The notes under the pieces were generated by a model. It saw only the letters and a program-made list of their open reading frames with translations, did no database searches and was not told where the DNA came from. A stretch of 64,000 bases of DNA from FEN-1219 sp035548835 (lineage in GTDB: Bacteria > Pseudomonadota > Gammaproteobacteria > Steroidobacterales > Rariloculaceae), in NCBI GenBank assembly GCA_035548835.1, contig DASZSB010000110.1, positions 1 to 64,000 of the forward strand. Reading direction: 5' to 3'. Positions 19,033 through 26,608 of the stretch are shown here, in pieces; position 1 is the first letter of the stretch, and each line of letters opens with the position of its first letter. A program made the position numbers and the translations under genes.

Positions 19033-20403
19033 CTAGATCTGGCGGGCCAGCCTCGCGGCCAGGCCGGTGTACGTCGCGGGCTCGAGCGCCAGGAGTCGCG
19101 CGCGAACGTCCGCGGGCAGGTCGAGCCTGCCGATGAACTCGCGCAGCGTCGCGGCGTCGATGGCCCGGCCGCGCGTGAGGTCTTTCAGCTGCTCGTAGGC
19201 GTCGGCCTGGCCGTAGCGGCGCATGACTGTCTGAACGGCTTCGGCCAGCACTTCCCAGCGGTCGTTCAGCTCCGCCGCCATCAGCTTCGGGTCGGCGTCG
19301 AGCTTGGCGAGGCCCCTCTGGGCCGCGTCGAGCGCGATCAGCGTGTGGCCCAGCGCCACCCCACAGTTGCGCAGCACGGTCGAGTCCGTCAGGTCGCGCT
19401 GCCAGCGGGAGATCGGCAGCTTGTTCGCGAGGAAACCCAGCAGCTCGTTCGCGACGCCTAGATTGCCCTCGGCGTTCTCGAAGTCGATCGGGTTGACCTT
19501 GTGAGGCATCGTCGAGGAGCCGACCTCGCCCGCGACCGGGCGCGAGCGGAAGTAGCCGAGGCTGATGTAGCCCCAGAAGTCACGGGCGAGATCGATCAGC
19601 ACGGTATTGAAGCGCGACAGCGCCTGGCAGTACTCCGCGATCCAGTCGTGGGGCTCGATCTGCGTGGTGTAGTGGTTGGGCTCGATGCCGAGTGAATCGA
19701 GAAACCGGTCGCTGATGGCCGGCCAATCGGCTTCGGGGTAGGCGACCGCGTGCGCGTTGAAGTTGCCGACGGCGCCGTTGAGCTTGCCGCAGATGCGCAC
19801 GCCCGCGAACAGCTCGGCCTGGCGCTCCAGGCGGTGGACGAAGTTCGCGATCTCCTTGCCGAGCGTCGTCGGAGTCGCGGGCTGACCATGCGTGCGCGCG
19901 AGCATCGGCACGTCGGCGAAGCGGTGCGCCAGCGTGCGCAGGTCGATGATCAATTGCTTCATCAGCGGCAGGAGAACGCGCTGCCGCGAGTCACGCAGCA
20001 TCAGCGCATACGCGAGGTTGTTGATGTCTTCCGACGTGCACGCGAAGTGGATGAACGCGGCGAAGTTGCCGCTCGCGCCCGGCACGCCTTCGAGCTTCTG
20101 CCGCAGCAGGTATTCGACGGCCTTGACGTCGTGATTGGTCCTGGCTTCGAGCTCCTTGACCCGCTGCGCGTCGTCGACGCTGAACTCGTCGACGATGGCG
20201 TTCAGCACGTCCTTCACGGGCGATTCGAGCGGTGCGAACTCGCGAATGACCGGCTCGTCCGCGAGGCGCTGCAGCCAGCGGACCTCGATCAGCACGCGGT
20301 AGCGGATCAGGGCGTACTCGGAGAGGTATTCGCGAAGCGGCGCAGTCTTGCGCGCGTAGCGTCCGTCGAGAGGCGAGAGTGCGAGGAGCGTCGAGGAGTC
20401 CAC
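19033..20403 (-). CDS. purB: Adenylosuccinate lyase
   Basis: Releases fumarate from SAICAR and from adenylosuccinate in purine synthesis. The superfamily signature GSSTMPHKVNPIDFENAEGN is intact, as are RTHGQPATPTTLGKE and TSEDINNLAYALML. I choose the GTG at 20403, which gives 456 residues, the same length as the E. coli enzyme, and an N-terminus (DSSTLLALSPLDGRY) matching it. A TTG at 20424 would add seven residues. It is divergent from fumC, a member of the same enzyme superfamily. Confidence 0.95.
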   Translation of the reverse strand: MDSSTLLALSPLDGRYARKTAPLREYLSEYALIRYRVLIEVRWLQRLADEPVIREFAPLESPVKDVLNAIVDEFSVDDAQRVKELEARTNHDVKAVEYLLRQKLEGVPGASGNFAAFIHFACTSEDINNLAYALMLRDSRQRVLLPLMKQLIIDLRTLAHRFADVPMLARTHGQPATPTTLGKEIANFVHRLERQAELFAGVRICGKLNGAVGNFNAHAVAYPEADWPAISDRFLDSLGIEPNHYTTQIEPHDWIAEYCQALSRFNTVLIDLARDFWGYISLGYFRSRPVAGEVGSSTMPHKVNPIDFENAEGNLGVANELLGFLANKLPISRWQRDLTDSTVLRNCGVALGHTLIALDAAQRGLAKLDADPKLMAAELNDRWEVLAEAVQTVMRRYGQADAYEQLKDLTRGRAIDAATLREFIGRLDLPADVRARLLALEPATYTGLAARLARQI

Positions 20404-20450
20404 CGGACGGTGAAGCCTATACAAGCGATTTCGGAGTGCGCATCATAAAC

Positions 20451-20477
20451 GAATCCTTACCGTGCGGATTCTTTTTT
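20451..20477 (+). terminator. Short hairpin plus T6 in the fumC leader (attenuator-like)
   Basis: GAATCC (20451-20456) pairs with GGATTC (20466-20471) and is followed directly by six T residues (20472-20477). It lies 15 bases before the fumC start, ahead of the ribosome site GAGGAG. The stem is only six base pairs, so it may be a weak terminator, an attenuator or chance. Confidence 0.4.
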
Positions 20478-20491
20478 GCCGAGGAGCATGT

Positions 20492-21898
20492 ATGACGGCC
20501 GAGTTTCGAGTCGAACGCGACAGCATGGGCGAGCTCAAGGTGCCCGCGAACGCGTTGTGGGGTGCGCAGACGCAGCGCGCGGTCAACAACTTCCCGATCA
20601 GCGGCATGCCGATGCCGCCCGCGTTCCTGCGTGCGCTCGGTCTCGTGAAGTGGGCCGCCGCCGAGGCCAATAAAGGACTCAAGCTGCTGCCGGCGCCGGT
20701 CGCCAGGGCCATTCAGGGCGTGGCGCTCGAGATCGCGGCGGGCCGGCACCTCGACCAGTTCCCCATCGACGTGTTCCAGACGGGCTCCGGCACGAGCTCG
20801 AACATGAACGCCAACGAGGTCATCGCGAAGCTCGCGTCGCGGTCGCTCGGCAAGCCGGTGCACGCCAACGACCACGTCAACATGTGCCAGAGCAGCAACG
20901 ACGTGATTCCTTCCACGATCCACGTCAGCGCGTCGATCGAGATCAGCGAGAAGCTGCTGCCGGCGCTCGAGCACCTCAAGAAGACCATCGACAAGAAGGC
21001 GAAGAGCGTGGCCGGTGTCGTGAAGACGGGCCGCACGCACCTGATGGACGCGATGCCGGTGCGGCTCGATCAGGAGCTCGGCGGCTGGTCGGCGCAGATC
21101 AACAGCAACATCTACAGGCTCAAGGGCTCGCTGCCGCGCCTGACGGGTCTCACGCAGGGCGGCACGGCCGTCGGCACGGGCATCAACGCCCATCCGGAGT
21201 TCTCGGCGAAGTTCTGTGCCGCGCTCGCGAAACGGACCGGCATCGGCTTCCATCCGCTCGACAATTTCTTCGAGGCTATGAGCTCGCAGGACACGGCCGT
21301 CGAGGTCTCGGGGCAGCTCAAGACCACGGCTGTGAGCCTCATGAAGATCGCGAACGACCTGCGCTGGATGAACAGCGGTCCGCTGGCCGGTCTCGCGGAG
21401 ATCGCGCTGCCCGCGCTGCAGCCGGGCAGCAGCATCATGCCGGGCAAGGTGAACCCCGTGATCCCGGAGGCCGTGGCCATGGTCGCGGCGCAGGTCATCG
21501 GCAACGACGCGGCGATCACCGTCGCGGGCCAGTCCGGCAACTTCCAGCTGAACGTCATGCTGCCCGTCGTCGCGCTGAACCTGCTGCAGAGCATCGAGAT
21601 CCTGGCCAACGCGGCGCGCGTGCTCGCGGACTCCGCGATCGCGGGCTTCACGGTCAACCAGGCACGGCTCGACGACGCGCTCGAGCGCAATCCGATCCTC
21701 GTGACGGCGCTGAATCCGGTCATCGGCTACGAGAAGGGCGCAGCGATCGCGAAGCAGGCTTACAAGGAAGGCCGCGCGATCCGCGAGGTCGCCGCCGAGG
21801 AGACCGATCTCGGCGACGCGGAACTCAAGAAGCTGCTCGATCCGCTCGAGCTGACCCAAGGCGGCATCAAGGGCGAGGCGGGCGGCGGAGGCGGCTGA
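20492..21898 (+). CDS. fumC: Fumarate hydratase class II
   Basis: Oxygen-stable, iron-free fumarase of the TCA cycle. The product is 468 residues. Family motifs include the N-terminal ERDSMGELKVPANALWGAQTQRA (start ERDSMGELKVPANALWGAQT), TGSGTSSNMNANEVIA, SSNDVIPSTIHVSA, the catalytic-Ser loop GSSIMPGKVNPVIPEA and GRTHLMDAMPVRL. The ATG at 20492 has GAGGAG 6 bases upstream. It heads a plus-strand run with the CoA-type Nudix gene and mazG. Confidence 0.95.
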   Translation: MTAEFRVERDSMGELKVPANALWGAQTQRAVNNFPISGMPMPPAFLRALGLVKWAAAEANKGLKLLPAPVARAIQGVALEIAAGRHLDQFPIDVFQTGSGTSSNMNANEVIAKLASRSLGKPVHANDHVNMCQSSNDVIPSTIHVSASIEISEKLLPALEHLKKTIDKKAKSVAGVVKTGRTHLMDAMPVRLDQELGGWSAQINSNIYRLKGSLPRLTGLTQGGTAVGTGINAHPEFSAKFCAALAKRTGIGFHPLDNFFEAMSSQDTAVEVSGQLKTTAVSLMKIANDLRWMNSGPLAGLAEIALPALQPGSSIMPGKVNPVIPEAVAMVAAQVIGNDAAITVAGQSGNFQLNVMLPVVALNLLQSIEILANAARVLADSAIAGFTVNQARLDDALERNPILVTALNPVIGYEKGAAIAKQAYKEGRAIREVAAEETDLGDAELKKLLDPLELTQGGIKGEAGGGGG

Positions 21899-21922
21899 GC
21901 ACGGTCGCCGCGTCAGGGAGCG

Positions 21923-22567
21923 ATGAGCGGAACGCCGAGCCTCGACACCATTCGCAGCCGCGTCGCCCTGCCGCGCGCGCCGGTCGATCCGCGCGCGCGC
22001 ATCCTCGCGAGCATCGAGGGGCGAATCCCGCCGGACCTGCTCGCGCTCGTCGACCGGCCGAGCCGCGCGGCGTCCGTGCTGCTCACGCTCGTGGAGCGCG
22101 CGGCCGGCCTCACGGTGCTGTTCACGGAGCGTGCCGCGCACCTCAAGGATCATGCCGGCCAGATCAGTTTCCCCGGCGGCCGGATCGGAGCCGGCGAGAG
22201 CGCGGTCGATGCGGCGCTGCGCGAGACGCGTGAGGAGATAGGCCTGCCGCCGGCGGACGTCGAGGTGCTGGGCGTGCTCGACGAGTTCCTGACGGGAACG
22301 GGTTTCCTGATCAGGCCGGTCGTCGGCTACGTGCGACGCGGCACGTTCGTCCCCACGCCGGACCCCGCCGAGGTGGCGGCCGTGTTCGAGGTGCCGCTCG
22401 ACCTGATCCTCGATCCCGCCAGCATGACGGCCAGCTACCGCGAGCGGCTCGGCGCGCGCTTTCTGACCTACGAGATCCACCACGCCGGCTACCGCATCTG
22501 GGGCGCGACCGCGGCCATCCTCGTGAACTTCAGGGACGTCATTTCCAATGACCAGCCAGTCAGATAG
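21923..22567 (+). CDS. nudL: CoA pyrophosphatase-type Nudix hydrolase
   Basis: A 214-residue Nudix hydrolase. The UPF0035/CoA signature LKDHAGQISFPGGRIGAGES lies directly before the Nudix core, with RETREEIGL completing it. Family members split CoA and its derivatives into phosphopantetheine and 3',5'-ADP; this specificity is inferred from the LKxHAGQISFPGG signature. The ATG at 21923 has AGGGAG upstream. Its 3' end overlaps mazG by 20 bases, so the two nucleotide-house-cleaning enzymes are translated together. Confidence 0.85.
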   Translation: MSGTPSLDTIRSRVALPRAPVDPRARILASIEGRIPPDLLALVDRPSRAASVLLTLVERAAGLTVLFTERAAHLKDHAGQISFPGGRIGAGESAVDAALRETREEIGLPPADVEVLGVLDEFLTGTGFLIRPVVGYVRRGTFVPTPDPAEVAAVFEVPLDLILDPASMTASYRERLGARFLTYEIHHAGYRIWGATAAILVNFRDVISNDQPVR

Positions 22568-23345
22568 AAAGTCCATCGAGAATCTGCTCGAGATCATGGC
22601 GACGCTGCGTGACCCCGCACGCGGCTGCCCGTGGGATCGCGAGCAGACCTTCGCGACGATCGCCCCCTACACCATCGAGGAGGCGTACGAAGTCGCGGAC
22701 GCCATAGAGCGCCAGGCGACGGACGAGCTCAGAAGCGAGCTCGGGGATCTGTTGTTCCAGGTCGTCTTCCTGAGCCGGCTCGCGCAGGAAGCGGGCCTGT
22801 TCGACTTCGACGCCGTGGCGGCCGACATCGCCGGCAAGCTGATCCGGCGTCACCCGCACGTATTCGGCGGCGCCGAGGTCCGGGACAGCGCGGAGCAGAC
22901 GCGGCTCTGGGAAGACATCAAACGGCAGGAGCGGGCGGCGGCGGGCGCCTCGGGTCTGCTCGACGACGTGCCGGCGAACCTGCCGGGACTCAGCCGTGCC
23001 GTGAAGCTCGGCAGGCGCGCCGCGTCCGTGGGCTTCGACTGGCCCGACGTCGGGGGCGTCCGGGCCAAGGTTGCGGAAGAGCTCGCCGAGGTCGACGCGG
23101 CCGTCGCGGGTGGCGAAGCCGCCGAGATCGCTGCCGAGATGGGCGATCTGCTGTTCTCGATCGCGAACTGGTGCCGGCACCTCGGCCTCGATCCCGACGC
23201 GTGCGCGCGCGGCGCGAACGAGCGCTTCGCGCGCCGCTTCCGGGCCGTCGAGGCCGCGGTCGCCGCCAGCGGCCGCGGCTGGGACGGCCACGATGCCGCC
23301 GCGCTGGACGTGCTCTGGCGGCGCGCGAAAGCCGGGGAGGCGTGA
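22548..23345 (+). CDS. mazG: Nucleoside triphosphate pyrophosphohydrolase MazG
   Basis: A 265-residue protein with two tandem MazG helical domains. The first carries PYTIEEAYEVADAI and ELRSELGDLLFQVVFLSRLA, and the second VAEELAEVDAAV and EIAAEMGDLLFSIANWCRHL. Both keep the E-x-x-E and E-x-x-D metal ligands. It hydrolyses (d)NTPs to the monophosphate and pyrophosphate. The ATG at 22548 lies within the end of the CoA-type Nudix gene; the N-terminus matches family sequence (RDPARGCPWDREQTF), confirming the start. Confidence 0.94.
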   Translation: MTSQSDRKSIENLLEIMATLRDPARGCPWDREQTFATIAPYTIEEAYEVADAIERQATDELRSELGDLLFQVVFLSRLAQEAGLFDFDAVAADIAGKLIRRHPHVFGGAEVRDSAEQTRLWEDIKRQERAAAGASGLLDDVPANLPGLSRAVKLGRRAASVGFDWPDVGGVRAKVAEELAEVDAAVAGGEAAEIAAEMGDLLFSIANWCRHLGLDPDACARGANERFARRFRAVEAAVAASGRGWDGHDAAALDVLWRRAKAGEA

Positions 23346-23364
23346 CGGCGCAACGCCCGCGTAC

Positions 23365-23398
23365 ATTCAGGTTCGATTCAGCGCCCGGCCCCTAATCT
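23365..23398 (+). promoter_or_regulatory. Direct-repeat operator and -10: candidate OmpR/PhoP-type promoter
   Basis: Two exact ATTCAG hexamers, at 23365-23370 and 23376-23381, are 11 bases apart (one helical turn), followed 11 bases later by the -10-like TAATCT (23393-23398). OmpR-family regulators such as PhoP bind this kind of tandem site overlapping the -35, about 11-12 bases before the -10. It drives the glycine-zipper gene at 23444. A PhoP-like regulator is encoded about 1.1 kb downstream. Confidence 0.5.
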
Positions 23399-23443
23399 GC
23401 GCTCCAAGGTCCGGACAGGACTGCTCACGGAAGGAGAGCTGGC

Positions 23444-24019
23444 ATGTGGGTCAAGACGATAACGACGGTTGCGGTCATCGGGCTGTTCGGCACCAGTGTC
23501 GCGTTGGCCGATCATGACGACGATCGGGGCTACGGCTACCGCCATGGCCACGGCTACGGTCATCGCGGCCCCGACTATGCGTACGGCCGCGTCATCAACG
23601 TCGAGCCCATGGTCCGGTACGTGACGGTCGATCGCCCGCGGCAGGAGTGCTACGACGACTACGCCCGGCAGCCGGCGTTCGGCGTCACCGGCCAGACGAT
23701 CGCCGGCGGCGTGATCGGTGCCGCGATCGGCCGGCAGTTTGGCGCCGGCAGCGGCCGCGACCTGGCTACGGCGCTCGGCGCCACGGCCGGTGCCGTCATC
23801 GCGAACCAGCGAGCGCAGCGCAACCAGGGTTTTCGCGACGTGCCGGTGCAGCGGTGCGAGGTCGCGAACGATCGCTCCACCGAGCAGGTCATCGACGGCT
23901 ATCTCGTGACCTACGCGTATCAGGGCCGCAGCTACACGACGCGTACCGCGACGCCTCCGGGCGATCGGATCGAGCTCGCGGTCGACGTGCGCCCCGTCGG
24001 CTATCCGGTGTGGCGGTGA
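23444..24019 (+). CDS. Secreted glycine-zipper (2TM, SlyB/UmoD-like) envelope protein
   Basis: A 191-residue exported protein. The signal peptide ends near residue 22 (GTSVALA) and is followed by a His/Gly/Tyr/Asp-rich linker. The glycine-zipper segment GQTIAGGVIGAAIGRQFGAG, continuing through GATAGAVIA, is the hallmark of 2TM outer-membrane or periplasmic proteins. The C-terminal part has two cysteines (QECYDDY and VQRCEV) that could form a disulfide. The ATG at 23444 has AAGGAG upstream. A tandem-repeat operator precedes it, and the PhoPQ-like genes follow. Confidence 0.75.
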   Translation: MWVKTITTVAVIGLFGTSVALADHDDDRGYGYRHGHGYGHRGPDYAYGRVINVEPMVRYVTVDRPRQECYDDYARQPAFGVTGQTIAGGVIGAAIGRQFGAGSGRDLATALGATAGAVIANQRAQRNQGFRDVPVQRCEVANDRSTEQVIDGYLVTYAYQGRSYTTRTATPPGDRIELAVDVRPVGYPVWR

Positions 24020-24189
24020 GCGTCCGTCGCCACGAGTGTGCAGTCGCATCGGCAGGGCGGGCCGCGGGCCCGCCCGGTTCTTTCGGTGCGGCGGATCGGC
24101 CCGCGACACGCGATCGGTTCCTTGACGCGGACCGACGGCGGAATCCAAGCTTGACGCAGGATCACCGTCAACCCGGACGGACACCCGCA

Positions 24190-24528
24190 GTGAACGCGAC
24201 GACGACCCGACCCGCTCGCGCGGGGCGCCCTGTGGCGCTCGGCGTATTGCTGGCCACCCTGCTCGGCAGCGGCGCCGCCCTGGCGCAGCCGCGCGCGGCG
24301 CTGTTGCCTTTCGATGCGGATAGTCCGGTCACGGCGTTCGCGGCGCAGCGCGGCGGCATCTCGCTGTCGCAGGCCACGGCCATGGCCCTGGCGCGCAACC
24401 CCGGGCGCGTCGTGCGTGCGGAGACGGTCCACATGGGCGACCGCACCGTGCACGAGATCCGCATCCTGGGCAACGACGGGCGCGTGCGCACCGTGCGCAT
24501 CGACGCCCAGACCGGCTCGTTTCTCTAG
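24190..24528 (+). CDS. PepSY domain exported protein next to two-component genes
   Basis: A small, 112-residue exported protein. A cationic signal peptide ends near GAALA, followed by a PepSY-like domain: ISLSQATAMALARNPGRVVRAE, then a beta-hairpin HEIRILGNDGRVRTVRIDAQTG. Such single-PepSY proteins are commonly encoded beside sensor kinases and may inhibit or tune them from the periplasm (inference). The GTG at 24190 is the first start giving the signal peptide. It ends 6 bases before the response-regulator gene, so it is in its operon. Confidence 0.75.
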   Translation: MNATTTRPARAGRPVALGVLLATLLGSGAALAQPRAALLPFDADSPVTAFAAQRGGISLSQATAMALARNPGRVVRAETVHMGDRTVHEIRILGNDGRVRTVRIDAQTGSFL

Positions 24529-24534
24529 TCCCCC

Positions 24535-25227
24535 ATGCGTCTGCTGCTCGTCGAAGACGATCCCAACCTCGGCCGCTCGCTCGCGGCCCAGCTCGAGCAG
24601 GCGGGCTATGTCGTCGACCGCGCCGAGGATGGCCACGAGGGGTTGTACCGCGCGCGCGAGTTCCCGGTGGACCTCGCGATCGTGGACCTCGGCCTGCCGA
24701 AGCTGTCGGGCGTGGAGCTGATCAGGCAGCTGCGGGCCGACGGCAAGTCGTATCCCGTGCTCGTGCTGACGGCGCGTGACCGCTGGCAGGACAAGGTGGA
24801 AGCCCTGAAGCTCGGCGCGGACGACTACGTGGTGAAGCCGTTCAACGTCGAGGAGTTGCTGGCGCGCGTCGACGCGCTGCTGCGTCGCGCGGGCGGCTGG
24901 GCGCAGTCCGAGCTCGTGTGCGGGCCCATCGTGCTCGACACGCGCACGCAGGAGGTCAGGGTCAAGGATCAGAAGCTCGAGCTCACGAGCTTCGAGTACA
25001 AGCTGCTCGAGTACCTGATGCTGCACGCGGGCGAAGTGCTGTCGAAGACACAGATCACCGAGGCGCTGTACGACGAGGATTTCGAGCGCGACAGCAACGT
25101 GATCGAGGTGTTCATCGGTCGCCTGCGGCGCAAGCTCGACCCCGATAACGAGTACAAGCCGATCGAGACACTGCGCGGCCGCGGCTATCGCCTGGCGGTG
25201 GCGCGCGGCGCACCGCCTCCCGGCTGA
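24535..25227 (+). CDS. phoP: OmpR/PhoP-family response regulator
   Basis: A 230-residue regulator. The receiver has acidic residues E7-D8-D9, phospho-acceptor D51 (AIVDLGLPK) and the conserved lysine in YVVKPF. The C-terminal winged-helix domain contains LTSFEYKLLEYLMLHAGEVL and IEVFIGRLRRKL, ending with the usual LRGRGYRL. The match to PhoP proteins is strong in length and local sequence, and the partner kinase is PhoQ-like. The direct-repeat site upstream of 23444 is a candidate target. Confidence 0.88.
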   Translation: MRLLLVEDDPNLGRSLAAQLEQAGYVVDRAEDGHEGLYRAREFPVDLAIVDLGLPKLSGVELIRQLRADGKSYPVLVLTARDRWQDKVEALKLGADDYVVKPFNVEELLARVDALLRRAGGWAQSELVCGPIVLDTRTQEVRVKDQKLELTSFEYKLLEYLMLHAGEVLSKTQITEALYDEDFERDSNVIEVFIGRLRRKLDPDNEYKPIETLRGRGYRLAVARGAPPPG

Positions 25228-25237
25228 GCGCCGACCC

Positions 25238-26608
25238 ATGGCGCTGGTCCGCTCCCTTCGTGCGCGCGTCGTGCTGTGGGTGTGCGTCGCGCTCGTCGTG
25301 TTGTTCGCGGCGACGATCGCCGGTCTCGACATTGCATTCCGGAACAGCACGGATGGCGACCGGCGCGAGCTGCTCGAGGCGCAGGTGCTGGGGCTCATCG
25401 CGCTCGCGGAGCCGGGGCCCGCCGGAGAGCTCCGCCTGCCCACCGAGGCGATCGATCCGCGCTTCGAGGTCGCGAACTCCGGTCTGTACGGTGCGCTGTA
25501 CGACGGCAACGGCCGCGCGCTGTGGCAGTCGCTGTCGCTGCTCGGGCGCGACTTTCCGACCGACGAGCTCGCGGCGCCCGGCGAACGGAAACATCTGCTG
25601 CTCGAAGTGCCGGGTTTTCCGCCGATCGAAGCGCAGCTCATGGGCATCACGTGGGAGTTCGCGGACGGCCGCACGGCGGCTTACACGTTCGCCATCGGCG
25701 TGTCGCTCGAGCCCTACATCGAGCGGCAGGCGACTTTCCGCAACTACCTGATCGGCTGGTTCCTCGGCGTGACGCTGACGATGCTGCTCGTCGTCAGCGG
25801 ACTGCTGACGTTCGTCCTGCGGCCCGTGCGCAGGCTCGAGCGCCAGGTGCGGGAGGTCGAAGCCGGCGAGCGCGTGCAGCTCACGGGCAACTACCCGTCC
25901 GAGCTCGTGGGGCTCGCGGACAATCTGAACATGCTGATCGATACCGAGCGGCGCCGGCTCGTGCGCTACCGCAACACGCTCGACGATCTCGCGCACAGCC
26001 TGAAGACTCCGCTCGCCGCGATGCGGACGCTGCTCGCCGAGCAACGCTCGCAGCCGGCCGAGGATCGCACGGAGGCGCTGAATCGCGAGCTCGAGCGCAT
26101 GGATCAGCGCGTGTCGTATCAGCTGCGGCGCGCGCGCGCCAGCGGTGCCACGGGGCTCGGTACCGAGCCCGTGGCGGTCGCGCCCATCGTCGACGATCTG
26201 AAGCTCACGCTCGACAAGGTGTACCGCGACAAGCGCGTTGCCTGCAGCGTGTCCGTCGCTCCGGGCGCGTCGTTTCGGGGCGATCCGGGCGACCTGACCG
26301 AGATCCTCGGCAACCTGATGGACAACGCGTACAAGTACTGCCGCGGCCGTGTGCGCGTGGTCGCCGAATCCACGCCGGAGCGGCTCGCGATCACCGTGGC
26401 CGATGACGGCAAGGGGATCGGCGAGGAGTTCGCGGCGCAGCTGTTCGAGCGCGGCAAGCGCGCCGACGAGTCCGTGCCGGGGCAGGGCATCGGGCTCGCC
26501 GTCGTGCGCGAAACCGTGCAGCTGTATCGCGGCTCGCTCGAAGTCGGCCGGTCCGATCTCGGCGGCGCGGAGTTGCGCGTCGAGCTGTCGCGCGCAGGCG
26601 TGCTGTGA
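25238..26608 (+). CDS. phoQ: PhoQ-like sensor histidine kinase
   Basis: A 456-residue membrane kinase. Helix 1 (residues about 10-33) and helix 2 (about 171-194) bracket a periplasmic sensor of about 135 residues. A HAMP-like linker (VLRPVRRLERQVREVEAGE) follows. The H-box YRNTLDDLAHSLKTPLA carries H253, and N, G1 and G2 boxes are visible as EILGNLMDNAYKY, DDGKGI and GQGIGLAVV. The sensor lacks an obvious acidic patch like that of enterobacterial PhoQ, so the signal is uncertain. It starts 10 bases after phoP; its last codons overlap the hrpA start. Confidence 0.85.
   Translation: MALVRSLRARVVLWVCVALVVLFAATIAGLDIAFRNSTDGDRRELLEAQVLGLIALAEPGPAGELRLPTEAIDPRFEVANSGLYGALYDGNGRALWQSLSLLGRDFPTDELAAPGERKHLLLEVPGFPPIEAQLMGITWEFADGRTAAYTFAIGVSLEPYIERQATFRNYLIGWFLGVTLTMLLVVSGLLTFVLRPVRRLERQVREVEAGERVQLTGNYPSELVGLADNLNMLIDTERRRLVRYRNTLDDLAHSLKTPLAAMRTLLAEQRSQPAEDRTEALNRELERMDQRVSYQLRRARASGATGLGTEPVAVAPIVDDLKLTLDKVYRDKRVACSVSVAPGASFRGDPGDLTEILGNLMDNAYKYCRGRVRVVAESTPERLAITVADDGKGIGEEFAAQLFERGKRADESVPGQGIGLAVVRETVQLYRGSLEVGRSDLGGAELRVELSRAGVL

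Noticed and set aside
19033..21898. purB and fumC as a tandem duplication
   Set aside because: Both belong to the fumarase/aspartase superfamily, but sequence identity is limited to the signature; neighbouring position appears to be chance.
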